A stretch of 64,000 nt of DNA from positions 63,322-127,321 of the forward strand of contig JAJZZE010000011.1 in NCBI GenBank assembly GCA_021797735.1, in the 5' to 3' direction. Below, piece after piece: positions 54,710 through 63,195 of the stretch (positions within the stretch are counted from its first letter, which is position 1; each line of letters opens with the position of its first letter). The notes under the pieces are model-generated. The model searched no databases and was not told the DNA's origin. It saw nothing but the letters and a program-made list of their open reading frames with translations. A program made the position numbers and the translations under genes. Origin of the DNA: Thermoplasmata archaeon (GTDB lineage Archaea > Thermoplasmatota > Thermoplasmata > Thermoplasmatales > Thermoplasmataceae).

Positions 54710-55951
54710 TTATGCTTCAGATAATTCGGCTTTTTCATCCTCCATATCTACTTTTTTATAATCCGGGCTTTTCATTACAATGAGCATTACTAATATAACT
54801 ACCATTGGTAAAAATATTGTAAATATGCCGGATGTAAAATAACTTTTTGTACCTGAAAACACAATAGCAAATAATGGTCCACCCATTATAGCACCTATAT
54901 TAAATATGCCAAAAAGGAAGCCGGTTGCAGAACCTGACCATGAAACCTCAACAAATTCCTGAACTATGGCAGCTATATTTACACCGTATATTCCATATCC
55001 AAATCCGAACATTAGCGTTGCGATTATAGCTTCAGCCTCATTCATTTTTGTGAAAAACATCATGGATGTTGATACAACATAAAATAAAGAGGCAATTAAC
55101 AGTGCACCCTTTCTTGAAAATTTATCACCTATAAAAGACCCGGGTAACGCACTTATTATAAGTCCGAGGCCGAATAATGAAAATACTAAAGTATCCTGTG
55201 CTGTGGTAAAGCCTATACCTACCAGAAATGCGGAATAATAACTATTGTATGCAAAATAGCCCACTCCCCATGCAAGCATTGAAAATACAGCCAGCAGCAT
55301 GTCAATTTTAAGGTATTTATAAAATCCCTTTTTGGGTTTCTGGTTTTTCATATAATATTTTGGCAGTACAGAGAAAACCATGAGTATTAGAATAACCCCG
55401 AGTACACCTGATATTATAAATGGTATATCAAATGTTGTTTTTGTACTGAATACGCTAAAAACGTATGGTGCTATAAATAAGCCCGTGCCGAACATTATTG
55501 CTGGCAGTGCTATAAATCTCCCCCTTGATTTTGGAATAAGGTCGCCCATAAATGTGTATATTAATGGTTGAACCATGCCAACACCGAAACCGGTTATAAA
55601 TCTAAATATAACCAGTTCATATGGACTTGTAACAAAACCTGTAAAGGCAGAAAATATAGAGAATAATATCATTGCTGTTATTAACCCGTATTTTACAGAC
55701 ATTCTATCAAATATGTAACCACCAACGAAACTGAATACCGCTATACCGGCAGCAAAACCGGTACCGGCAACCCCAAGCAAAAATGGATGTACATTAATTA
55801 TTTTTAAGATAAATGTGCCTCCGAAGAAAAATAGGTCAGCATCAAATCCATCGAGAAACATTCCAAATACTACTATACCGGCAAACAGTGCAAGTTTGTA
55901 CTTGCTTTTACGTATGTCATTAATTACTGTTTCAACCTTTTCCATAGACAC
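54710..55951 (-). CDS. MFS transporter of the sugar/aromatic acid symporter type
   Basis: The 413-residue protein has twelve helices, the loop motif GGYIFDRMSVKYGLITAMIL, and, in the fourth and fifth helices, FRFITGFGVGMVQPLIYTFMGDLIPKSRGR cut here as FGVGMVQPLIYTFMGDLIPK, typical of sugar- and acid-importing MFS proteins. The second half keeps FIGDKFSRKGALLI. It ends in an acidic tail (DMEDEKAELSEA). The substrate is unknown. It ends convergently to the MFS-like gene before it, 112 bases away. Confidence 0.83.
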   Translation of the reverse strand: MSMEKVETVINDIRKSKYKLALFAGIVVFGMFLDGFDADLFFFGGTFILKIINVHPFLLGVAGTGFAAGIAVFSFVGGYIFDRMSVKYGLITAMILFSIFSAFTGFVTSPYELVIFRFITGFGVGMVQPLIYTFMGDLIPKSRGRFIALPAIMFGTGLFIAPYVFSVFSTKTTFDIPFIISGVLGVILILMVFSVLPKYYMKNQKPKKGFYKYLKIDMLLAVFSMLAWGVGYFAYNSYYSAFLVGIGFTTAQDTLVFSLFGLGLIISALPGSFIGDKFSRKGALLIASLFYVVSTSMMFFTKMNEAEAIIATLMFGFGYGIYGVNIAAIVQEFVEVSWSGSATGFLFGIFNIGAIMGGPLFAIVFSGTKSYFTSGIFTIFLPMVVILVMLIVMKSPDYKKVDMEDEKAELSEA

Positions 55952-56070
55952 ATATTAATTTCCCAGTATATAATTATTTTTGAATAAAAATAGAATAATT
56001 GTTATTTTATTGACTCTTTGTCGAATTAGTTTATTATATTTTTATGGCTTATCCTTACTCCAGAACATTT

Positions 56071-56145
56071 TTAGATATACCAGTCATTACTGTTCTTTTC
56101 CCACGTCTGTGAGGTATATTTTTGGCAATTGCAGGAGCATTCCAT
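56071..56145 (-). CDS. possible Cys-rich peptide, 24 residues
   Basis: A very short frame from an ATG with an unusually strong AGGAGGA ribosome binding site (complement at 56151-56157) encodes MECSCNCQKYTSQTWEKNSN and a few more residues. The frame stays open upstream for about 29 more codons (CLICSAF, EEDYINRRIS), so it could also be the end of an older zinc-binding gene. A nearly identical AACAGGAGGATTA occurs at 63907-63919. Three cysteines in a CSCNC cluster suggest metal binding. It lies in the 366-base gap before the ATPase gene and has no recognised family. Confidence 0.3.
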   Translation of the reverse strand: MECSCNCQKYTSQTWEKNSNDWYI

Positions 56146-56266
56146 ACTAATCCTCCTGTTTATATAATCTTCTTCAGCAGTTTCATTGGAGAATGCAGAG
56201 CATATTAAACAGGCTGAAAAAAAGTATAGAAAATAAAAACATGATGAAAAGTGTCAATTGTTTTAT

Positions 56267-56282
56267 GTATAGTATACTATAC
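56267..56282. promoter_or_regulatory. perfect 16-base palindrome (candidate operator)
   Basis: GTATAGTATACTATAC is a perfect palindrome 35 bases before the ATPase start. Its size and symmetry fit a dimeric regulator. A second inverted repeat follows at 56297-56318. The site could also double as a promoter element because of its TATA-like core. Confidence 0.5.
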
Positions 56283-56296
56283 GAAAAATATATAGA

Positions 56297-56318
56297 TATG
56301 TACAGTATAATGTACATA
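56297..56318. promoter_or_regulatory. inverted repeat TATGTACA-N6-TGTACATA at the ATPase start
   Basis: Two eight-base arms (TATGTACA and TGTACATA) flank six bases, and the second arm ends on the A of the ATPase ATG. It looks like an operator that would block the start of transcription or translation. It resembles the preceding palindrome in using GTA/TAC half-sites. Confidence 0.5.
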
Positions 56319-57613
56319 TGGTAACCATTGAGGATTTTAAGTATGTATTAACCCTGTGGAAGGAGCGGGAACTGCCAGAATTCATCACAAGGAACATAAA
56401 ATTAGATTTTAATTTAAACAAAATCATAACTATCGCAGGCGTAAGACGTTCTGGAAAAACTTACACAGAGTTCCAGAATATTAAAATGCTTCTTGCCGGG
56501 GGTGTAACAAAAGACAACATAGTATATGTTGACTTTGAGAACGAACGTCTGGTTGGCACCAGGGCAATAGACCTGGACAATCTTCTTGTTGCACATTCGC
56601 AAATGTTTAATTCAAATGGCAAGGTATACCTGTTTTTAGATGAACTCCAAAATGTTGAAAACTGGGACAAATGGGTTAGAAAAATATACGAAACCGGGAA
56701 GTACCATATAATTATAACAGGCTCGTCATCCAGCCTACTGAGCAAGGAAATAGCCACCGCACTTGCGGGGAGAAATATTTCTTATACTGTCCATCCATTT
56801 TCATTCAGAGAGTTTCTCTCTGCGAAAGGTATTAAAGTTGAAAATACACATGAATATTCCACATCAAGGGGTAAAATACTGAAAGCATTGGACGAATTTC
56901 TTGAATATGGATCATTCCCAGAGGTTACTCTTGCTTCTACCCATGATGCAAAAAGAAATATACTCTCTTCATACTTCGATGCAATATTTTTTAGGGATAT
57001 AGTTAAAAGATACGGTATAAGAGAAACTGGCGAGCTAAATATATTCCTGAAAATAATAGTGAGCAATTATGCATCATATTTCAGTTCTGTGAAGTCCTAC
57101 AACTACTTCAAAAGCATAGGATTTAAGATAAGCCGAATAACAATACTGAAATATCTCGAGTACTCACGTTCGGTTTTCCTGATTGAGGTATTGGAACCAT
57201 ACCTTAAAAGCGCCAGGAAACGATTCGCCCACCGATCCAAGAGCTATGTGGTTGATATGGGAATATCAAGATTATTCTCAGATATAGACAGGGGCAGGGC
57301 ATTGGAGAATGCAGTTTATTTTGAACTTTTAATAAGAAACGGTTACAGTGAAGATATACACTATATGAAACTGGAATCAGGAAAAGAGATTGATTTCCTG
57401 GTTGGTGACAGGGAAAAAGAGATTATACAGGTTTCATATACTGTTGCGGATCTGAAAACAAAACAGAGGGAAATCAGTGCTATTGTAGAAGCTGCAAAAA
57501 AACTTGGTCTGAGAAAAGGAACGGTTATAACATACGATTACAAAGGAAAAGAATATATGGATGGGATAGAGATAAGCTATACGCCATTCTGGGTGTGGGC
57601 GTCAGGTATATAG
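56318..57613 (+). CDS. AAA ATPase with DUF4143 C-terminal domain
   Basis: A 431-residue protein of the archaeal AAA_14/DUF4143 type. Walker A is GVRRSGKT (41-48), Walker B is VYLFLDELQNV, and ITGSSSSLLSKE is the sensor 1 region; the C-terminal domain contains ENAVYFELLIRNGY and SGKEIDFLVGD, a decayed nuclease-like segment. The family is large in thermophilic archaea, often in multiple copies, with unknown function, and may be associated with mobile DNA. Its codons are less AT-rich than those of its neighbours, a sign of recent transfer. Two palindromes overlap its promoter. Confidence 0.85.
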   Translation: MVTIEDFKYVLTLWKERELPEFITRNIKLDFNLNKIITIAGVRRSGKTYTEFQNIKMLLAGGVTKDNIVYVDFENERLVGTRAIDLDNLLVAHSQMFNSNGKVYLFLDELQNVENWDKWVRKIYETGKYHIIITGSSSSLLSKEIATALAGRNISYTVHPFSFREFLSAKGIKVENTHEYSTSRGKILKALDEFLEYGSFPEVTLASTHDAKRNILSSYFDAIFFRDIVKRYGIRETGELNIFLKIIVSNYASYFSSVKSYNYFKSIGFKISRITILKYLEYSRSVFLIEVLEPYLKSARKRFAHRSKSYVVDMGISRLFSDIDRGRALENAVYFELLIRNGYSEDIHYMKLESGKEIDFLVGDREKEIIQVSYTVADLKTKQREISAIVEAAKKLGLRKGTVITYDYKGKEYMDGIEISYTPFWVWASGI

Positions 57614-57747
57614 AAATGGGTATAATAACATCGAAAAATGGTGCTTCCAGTTTTGTTGTCTTTATTTCCCTTATAATATTCTGTAGATGGGAAACACATA
57701 TATGTGTAAATATTACGTTAAACAGAGAAAAATTGTTCAGTAGTTTC

Positions 57748-58905
57748 CTAAATAGAATTCAGGTTAGGTTTTATATTTAAAATACTCTCTGCGGAATTTT
57801 TTAATAACAATGCACCCCTGTATAATACGCTTTCATCTATATCAAACGTTGGAGAATGATTTGGTGAATTTATTTTATCGTTTGCGCCACCAAGTACATA
57901 ATAGGCTCCGGGTATTTTTTCCAGATAAAATGCAAAGTCCTCACCACCCATATTTGGTTTTGGATGGGTTATATTATCTTTTCCAAATGTTGTTTCTGCA
58001 GCTTTCTCTATTATTTTTGATATTTCCGTATTATTTATCAGGACAGGATATCCCTTTTTATATTCGTATTCATATTTTATATTGTATGTTAGTTCAAGGC
58101 CCTTTAATATATCTTCAATTCTTTTTATTATTTTATTCTGGACATCCTTATTAAGTGTTCTTACTGTTCCCATTAATTCGGCATGGGCGGCTATTATATT
58201 AAATCTATATCCCGCATCTAACCTGCCTATAGTTATAACCGCCGCCTCCTGCGGGTCTATCTCTCTGGATACTATAGTATTTACCATTTCTATTAAATGC
58301 GATGCTATATAAATTACATCTATCGAATCCTGTGGAGCAGATCCATGGCCGCCTTTACCATGTATTTTTATTGTAAACTCATCTGCATTTGCCATCATTT
58401 CTTTATAATATATTGCCACCTTTCCTGCCGGTAATGTTCCCCATATATGCTGGCCTATAATATAATCAACATTTTTTAATGCCCCGTTTTTTATCATTTC
58501 TATAGCACCGCCAGGTGGTGTTTCCTCTGCTGGCTGAAAAATTAACCTTATATTCCCATTTAAATTATTCTTATCCTCAAGTAATAATTTTGCTGCCCCC
58601 AGTAACATTGCCATATGGGCATCGTGTCCACATGCATGCATTATACCGCTATTTTCTGATTTATATTTTACATCGTTTTCCTCCATCACTGGCAAAGCAT
58701 CGATATCGGATCTTATTGCAACGGTTTTATTTCCATTTCCCGTTATATCACATATAATGCCAGTTTCTGTTATTCTCTGTGGTTTTAATCCCATTTTAGT
58801 CAGTTCTTCTTCTATTTTATCTGCTGTTGAATATTCCTTAAAACTTAACTCAGGATGTTTATGAAAGTATTCCCTTATATTTATTATATATTCATTGATT
58901 TCCAT
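57748..58905 (-). CDS. M20D amidohydrolase (aminoacylase/hippurate hydrolase family)
   Basis: This 385-residue enzyme has the M20D features: MHACGHDAHMAMLLGAA (metal Cys/His), QPAEETPPGGAIEMI (catalytic Glu pair), IGQHIWGTLPAGK, and MGGEDFAFYLEKIPGAY near the end. It removes acyl groups from N-acyl amino acids or related amides and may act in peptide or auxin-like conjugate metabolism. It is unlike the other M20 protein at 21990, which belongs to the DapE branch. The gene is divergent from the sulfur oxygenase/reductase gene. Confidence 0.88.
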   Translation of the reverse strand: MEINEYIINIREYFHKHPELSFKEYSTADKIEEELTKMGLKPQRITETGIICDITGNGNKTVAIRSDIDALPVMEENDVKYKSENSGIMHACGHDAHMAMLLGAAKLLLEDKNNLNGNIRLIFQPAEETPPGGAIEMIKNGALKNVDYIIGQHIWGTLPAGKVAIYYKEMMANADEFTIKIHGKGGHGSAPQDSIDVIYIASHLIEMVNTIVSREIDPQEAAVITIGRLDAGYRFNIIAAHAELMGTVRTLNKDVQNKIIKRIEDILKGLELTYNIKYEYEYKKGYPVLINNTEISKIIEKAAETTFGKDNITHPKPNMGGEDFAFYLEKIPGAYYVLGGANDKINSPNHSPTFDIDESVLYRGALLLKNSAESILNIKPNLNSI

Positions 58906-59275
58906 ATCTTTTTAATCATATCCATTATGTATTTCAACCTTATAGATAGATTACACACTCCGTAAATATTATTACTATTTAATATATAAGTTTTCTATTG
59001 TAATATACCATTAATTTAGTAATGGTACTGGAAAACAACCAGATTATATTGATGGTACACTTTAAATGGGGTTGTGTGTATAATTAAAAAATTCAAAAGA
59101 ACAATCAATAAATTATTATATGAATTTTTACTGTAAAAATTTATAATATTTTACTTAATAAAATATAATTTCCCTTTCTATTATATTTATTTCAGTTTTT
59201 CTATTCTCACGGATATATTCAAAACTTTCATAAATATTAAATTATATCAGTAAATTGATATTTAGTGACAAAAAA
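58906..59275 (+). promoter_or_regulatory. gap between the M20D gene and the SOR gene
   Basis: About 370 AT-rich bases lie between the divergent M20D and sulfur oxygenase/reductase genes. They show no open frame of interest. TATA-like runs (TTTCATAAATATTAAA about 45 bases before the SOR ATG) may form its promoter. No conserved repeat is seen. Confidence 0.4.
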
Positions 59276-60199
59276 ATGCCTAAACCTGAAGTGGCAATTA
59301 ATTTTGCTGAACTGCTAAACAATGAAAACACACGAAAAATATTTGCGCAGGTTGGTCCCAAAGTCTGTCAGGTAACAGCCCGGCATCCTGGATTTATTGG
59401 TTTTCAGAATCATTTTCAAACAGGAATAATACCGTTAGGAGCAAGATATGGCGGTGGATCAATGGATATGACAGAAATGGATACTGTAAACGTGTATCAG
59501 TACACATTCTGGAAAAAAATAGAAGACCATGAAGATATGCACAGGGAGAATTTTACATCAATATTCAGATTGTGTAGTGCATGCCTGTCACAGGTGGTTT
59601 ATGGCCCGTGGGAGCCAGTTTATGAAATACGGAATGCGGATATACCGCTAAATACAGAATTAACAGATTTTACAGCAATGTTTGGCAGGAAATTTGCTGC
59701 TGGTGATCCATCCGGAGTACCACCCATATCGATGCCCTATGGAAAGAGAACAATAGCAATGTCAGAGCATACGGTAAAAGCAGGGATGGAAAAGGAATTC
59801 GAATCAGGTATAGAAGAGGTAATGAAAGATTTTGTACATGTACCGGGTTACCTTGGTTATATGGTACTTAAACAGAAAGGTGTATCTGCACTTGGGTCAT
59901 TCCAGTTAAAGGCAAAGGGTACACATGAGGTACTGGAATCAAACGGTGAGGTGCCAGTACATCAGGAAGGCGCATTTAAATATCCAGAAGCAAAGCCAAT
60001 ACCACCTGAATATGTAGTGCACATGGAGTGGGCCTCACCCCAGGATGCAATGTTTGGTATTGGCAGGGTGTTATTCTCACATTCGGCAAGAGAAATACAT
60101 GGCAGGGTACTGGATACTTTAATAAGAGGGCCATATATAAGATTATTAAATCCTATGATGGAAGGAACAACATGGAGGGAATACCTGAACTCACCATAA
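59276..60199 (+). CDS. sor: sulfur oxygenase/reductase
   Basis: The 307-residue product matches the Acidianus enzyme segment by segment: VGPKVCQVTARHPGF with Cys31, DHEDMHRENF with iron ligands His85 and His89, FRLCSACLSQ with Cys100 and Cys103, GPWEPVYEI with ligand Glu113, and the tail NPMMEGTTWREYLN. It disproportionates elemental sulfur with oxygen to sulfite, thiosulfate and sulfide in the cytosol and forms a 24-subunit ball. A TTG at 59255 could extend it, but MPKPEVAINF is the conserved start. The gene stands alone, with no other sulfur gene nearby. Confidence 0.93.
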   Translation: MPKPEVAINFAELLNNENTRKIFAQVGPKVCQVTARHPGFIGFQNHFQTGIIPLGARYGGGSMDMTEMDTVNVYQYTFWKKIEDHEDMHRENFTSIFRLCSACLSQVVYGPWEPVYEIRNADIPLNTELTDFTAMFGRKFAAGDPSGVPPISMPYGKRTIAMSEHTVKAGMEKEFESGIEEVMKDFVHVPGYLGYMVLKQKGVSALGSFQLKAKGTHEVLESNGEVPVHQEGAFKYPEAKPIPPEYVVHMEWASPQDAMFGIGRVLFSHSAREIHGRVLDTLIRGPYIRLLNPMMEGTTWREYLNSP

Positions 60200-60401
60200 A
60201 TTAAATAATTTTTACTGGAACTTTTATTCCGCATTTTTTATGAATATTTTTTCTTATATCCAGATTTTTAATTACCTTCATAATGACAGTGTATTAAGTA
60301 TACTGAAGGTTTATAATAAATTAAAAACTGAATTTAAACTAATATAAATTTGCTAAAATTACACAGATATAACTATATATTTAATATAAATACAGGTTTA
60401 C

Positions 60402-61190
60402 ATGATTTTAGTAACAAATGATGATGGCTATAATACATCAGGCATTAAAAATTTGTATAATATTGCTTCACAGTTTGATAAAACCATTATGGTTGCACCA
60501 GACAGCATGAGAAGTGCATCCGGTATGAGTATATCATTTTCAGATTCTATAAAAATAAATTCACTTGAAAATTATGGAATAAATGGTTATTCAATTTCAG
60601 GTTATCCGGCAGATTGTATATTCCTTGCAAAGAATATGATACTGAAGGATAAAAAAATAGATCTGGTGTTAAGCGGAATAAACTATGGGCCTAATGTATC
60701 ATTAATATCGCTGTATGCAAGCGGTACACTCAGTGCAGCAATGGCAGCTGCTTTAACAGGTATAAAAAGTATGGCGTTTTCAATACGTACCGATGATTTT
60801 AACATTGAAAACGGTGGGGATATAGAAAAAGCTTCATTAATTACAAAATCAATAATGAAAGAGTTTAATAAAAACGGTTTTCCAGAAAATGTTGATGTGT
60901 TAAATATAAATTATCCAGAGAAAATAGATAATAATACAAGGATAAGAATTGTTCCAATGTTAAAAAATCCATTTATGGTAACAGACTTTAAATCAGATTT
61001 GTTTAATAGCTACAGGTACGGCAATAAAATAGATCTGTACAGTGAAAAAAATTCTGATTATAATGTTTTGTTTAACGAGAAAAATATTTCGGTAACACCG
61101 TTAAGTGTTAATGGCCATGATATAAAAAATATAGATTCAACAGTAAAATTCTTTAAAAATGTATCTAAATCTATATATGAAGATATATAG
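60402..61190 (+). CDS. surE: 5'/3'-nucleotidase SurE
   Basis: A 262-residue SurE with the N-terminal metal site TNDDGYNTSG, APDSMRSASG, SISGYPADCIFLA and the Asn-containing SGINYGPN, all as in the family. It dephosphorylates nucleoside 5'- and 3'-monophosphates and is linked to stationary-phase survival in bacteria. It is cytosolic. The HIT gene follows after 96 bases on the same strand, a pairing compatible with nucleotide salvage. Confidence 0.92.
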   Translation: MILVTNDDGYNTSGIKNLYNIASQFDKTIMVAPDSMRSASGMSISFSDSIKINSLENYGINGYSISGYPADCIFLAKNMILKDKKIDLVLSGINYGPNVSLISLYASGTLSAAMAAALTGIKSMAFSIRTDDFNIENGGDIEKASLITKSIMKEFNKNGFPENVDVLNINYPEKIDNNTRIRIVPMLKNPFMVTDFKSDLFNSYRYGNKIDLYSEKNSDYNVLFNEKNISVTPLSVNGHDIKNIDSTVKFFKNVSKSIYEDI

Positions 61191-61286
61191 ACGGCAATCA
61201 ATGCTTCTGAATATGAATTTATTCTTATACTTTTATTGAAGAATTATAAATAACAAATTTAATATAAAATATAATCATGATTAATT

Positions 61287-61700
61287 ATGTGCATATTCTG
61301 TGATATAGTCAATAATAGGGCAAAATCTTATAAAATATATGAAAACAACAAAACCTTAGCATTTTTAGATATACATCCAATTTCCTATGGGCATATACTG
61401 ATTATTCCAAAAAATCATTATGAAAATATATATGAAATGGATAATGATATATTAACGGAAATCATAAAAACTGTAAAAACAGTAACTGAATTATTGAAAG
61501 AGAACATGGGTATAAATGCTGTAAACATAATAAACTCAAATGGTAAAATAGCAAATCAAACAGTATTTCATTACCACATGCATGTAATACCAAGAAGGGA
61601 AAATGACAATCTGGATTTTATCCACGAATGGTGGGTTAATAAACTTATTAAAATGGATAATGATATTTTAAGTGAAATAATGAATAAATTAAAAAATTAA
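61287..61700 (+). CDS. HIT family protein
   Basis: The histidine triad is visible in FHYHMHVIPRR; the zinc-like site starts with CIFCDIVN, and the core is FLDIHPISYGHILIIPKNHY. The protein has 137 residues, as usual. HIT proteins hydrolyse adenylated nucleotides such as AMP-lysine or diadenosine polyphosphates. It is cytosolic and lies close to surE. Confidence 0.92.
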   Translation: MCIFCDIVNNRAKSYKIYENNKTLAFLDIHPISYGHILIIPKNHYENIYEMDNDILTEIIKTVKTVTELLKENMGINAVNIINSNGKIANQTVFHYHMHVIPRRENDNLDFIHEWWVNKLIKMDNDILSEIMNKLKN

Positions 61701-61859
61701 ATTATTTTTATATACTGCTTCAAAATATTATCATTCAGTATAAAAATAATGACTATAACTAAATTTTCAATGGGATGTTATGTTAGAATAACTTTTTATG
61801 AGGTATTATAACAATATATTATAACAATAGTATTTAATATCACATAATAATATTAAATA

Positions 61860-62054
61860 ATGCAGGAAAAATGGGTCAAATTAAATCCATATCCATTTTA
61901 TAAAAAAACTGGGAAAAGTTATCCGGTAAGTTTTGGCACCGGTTATCATGCATATGGGATTTATAAATATAATGGTGTAAAATATACTGTTATACCATGG
62001 GAAGGCAAAAAAGCTTTTGGCTTTAAGGAACTGCATGTTATAAAAAGTAATTGA
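61860..62054 (+). CDS. small conserved-looking protein, 64 residues
   Basis: The protein is compact and aromatic: KLNPYPFYKKTGKSYPVSFG, then GYHAYGIYKYNGVKY and TVIPWEGKKAFGFKELHVI. The high Tyr/Lys/Gly content suggests a small beta-barrel, perhaps nucleic-acid binding, but no family is recognised. It starts leaderlessly after TATA-like DNA. The methyltransferase gene begins ten bases after its stop and has a GAGGT ribosome binding site that overlaps its end, so the two genes form an operon. Confidence 0.6.
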   Translation: MQEKWVKLNPYPFYKKTGKSYPVSFGTGYHAYGIYKYNGVKYTVIPWEGKKAFGFKELHVIKSN

Positions 62055-62064
62055 GGTAATTATT

Positions 62065-62574
62065 ATGAATGAACCATCAATGAGTGAAATAATGAATGGG
62101 ATAATTCCCATAATAACCGGAAATGATATTTTAGATATAGGAACTGGATTTGGAACTGTAATTAAGGCATTAATAAGCAATAAAAATATAAATATTACAA
62201 GCATTGACCCGGAAATGTGGAGATTTGATGAATTAAAGAACACCTTTTTAAATGAAATATATGAGGGCAGACTAAAGTTATTAAAAACATCCATAGAGGA
62301 AATAAATTCTCCGGATAATAGATTTTCAACCTCAATATCATTATTTTCAGCGCATCACTTTAGCAATACTCTAAAAGCCATAAATAAAATAGAAAATGTT
62401 ACATCAGGGACTATTATCATTGCCGACTGGTCTCCTGCATCATCTGGAATATCAAATCCGCATTCTTCTGAAGAATTAGAAAAATCCATGAGTACAGTAA
62501 AAAATTATGCCTTAAAAAATAAATATAAAATACAGAATAATAAAATGTGGTTTATGATTTATAAAACAAAATAA
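62065..62574 (+). CDS. class I SAM-dependent methyltransferase
   Basis: A 169-residue Rossmann methyltransferase. ILDIGTGFGTVIKAL is the SAM-binding motif I, SIDPEMW is the acidic motif II loop and SLFSAHHF stands in the motif IV place. It is short for the class, close to the small UbiE-like type, and the methyl acceptor is unknown. A GAGGT ribosome binding site at 62053-62057 precedes the ATG, and it probably is translated with the 64-residue gene before it. Confidence 0.82.
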   Translation: MNEPSMSEIMNGIIPIITGNDILDIGTGFGTVIKALISNKNINITSIDPEMWRFDELKNTFLNEIYEGRLKLLKTSIEEINSPDNRFSTSISLFSAHHFSNTLKAINKIENVTSGTIIIADWSPASSGISNPHSSEELEKSMSTVKNYALKNKYKIQNNKMWFMIYKTK

Positions 62575-62642
62575 TTTATTAAAAAATTTGGCAGAATATA
62601 ATCATTATGATAACTATAAAAAAGTGTACGTATTTAGTATAC

Positions 62643-62890
62643 ATGAATACCAACATTGTGTCAATAAGAATAAATAAAACAACGTTGAGTAAAATAGGCG
62701 GAATGGTAAAATCCAGCATGTTTAAGTTGAGAAACAAAACATTATACTAACGACTGGCATAAAAAATTTTAATGTATGGTTCGATGTACTTAACAAATAA
62801 AATAGCTATAATGAGGATTATGGTAAGGAAGTATCAAAAAAATTAGACAATGCGCTGAATAAATTTTTAATGGAACGTGATAGATTTTGA
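62643..62890 (+). pseudogene. decayed VapB-type ribbon-helix-helix antitoxin
   Basis: The frame from ATG at 62643 gives MNTNIVSIRINKTTLSKIGG and continues to FKLRNK, a ribbon-helix-helix antitoxin start. After the AAAA run near 62736-62739 it stops, but the -1 frame continues as expected (IILTTGIKNF) and later reads EVSKKLDNALNKFLMERDRF before a TGA at 62888. One A seems to be missing from the run, and a further TAA lies in the second frame at 62798. The TTGA overlap with the toxin frame is typical of VapBC operons. The gene can no longer make a whole antitoxin. Confidence 0.65.
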
Positions 62891-63153
62891 ATTACATTGA
62901 TACTTAAAAAATAAAAATAGATCCGTTATCCAGTATTGATAACTCCTCTATTTCTGGATTTATTGAGGTTAACAGCATATTTTATAATGCACTAAATTTA
63001 TCAGAAAAACTAAAACTAAGAACTCTTGACCTGATACGTATTTCATATTGTTTGGAATTAAATAGAAATGGGTATAACATTGATAATTTATATACAATGG
63101 ATAAGGAATTTATCGGGGCTAAAAGTATTTTAGAGGATCATAAAATAAATTAA
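62887..63153 (+). pseudogene. remnant of a VapC PIN-domain toxin
   Basis: Starting at a TTG overlapping the antitoxin stop, the frame gives LNYIDT, the PIN-domain start with its first acidic residue, then a TAA after six codons. In the same frame, the C-terminal half of a PIN domain follows: ALNLSEKLKLRTLDLIRISY with its Asp, and LYTMDKEFIGAKSIL. About 40 residues of the middle are missing compared with VapC proteins of roughly 130. Both defects leave no active RNase. Confidence 0.7.
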
Positions 63154-63195
63154 AAATAAAATTGTTAAAAATATTTTAAAAATAAATAATTATTA

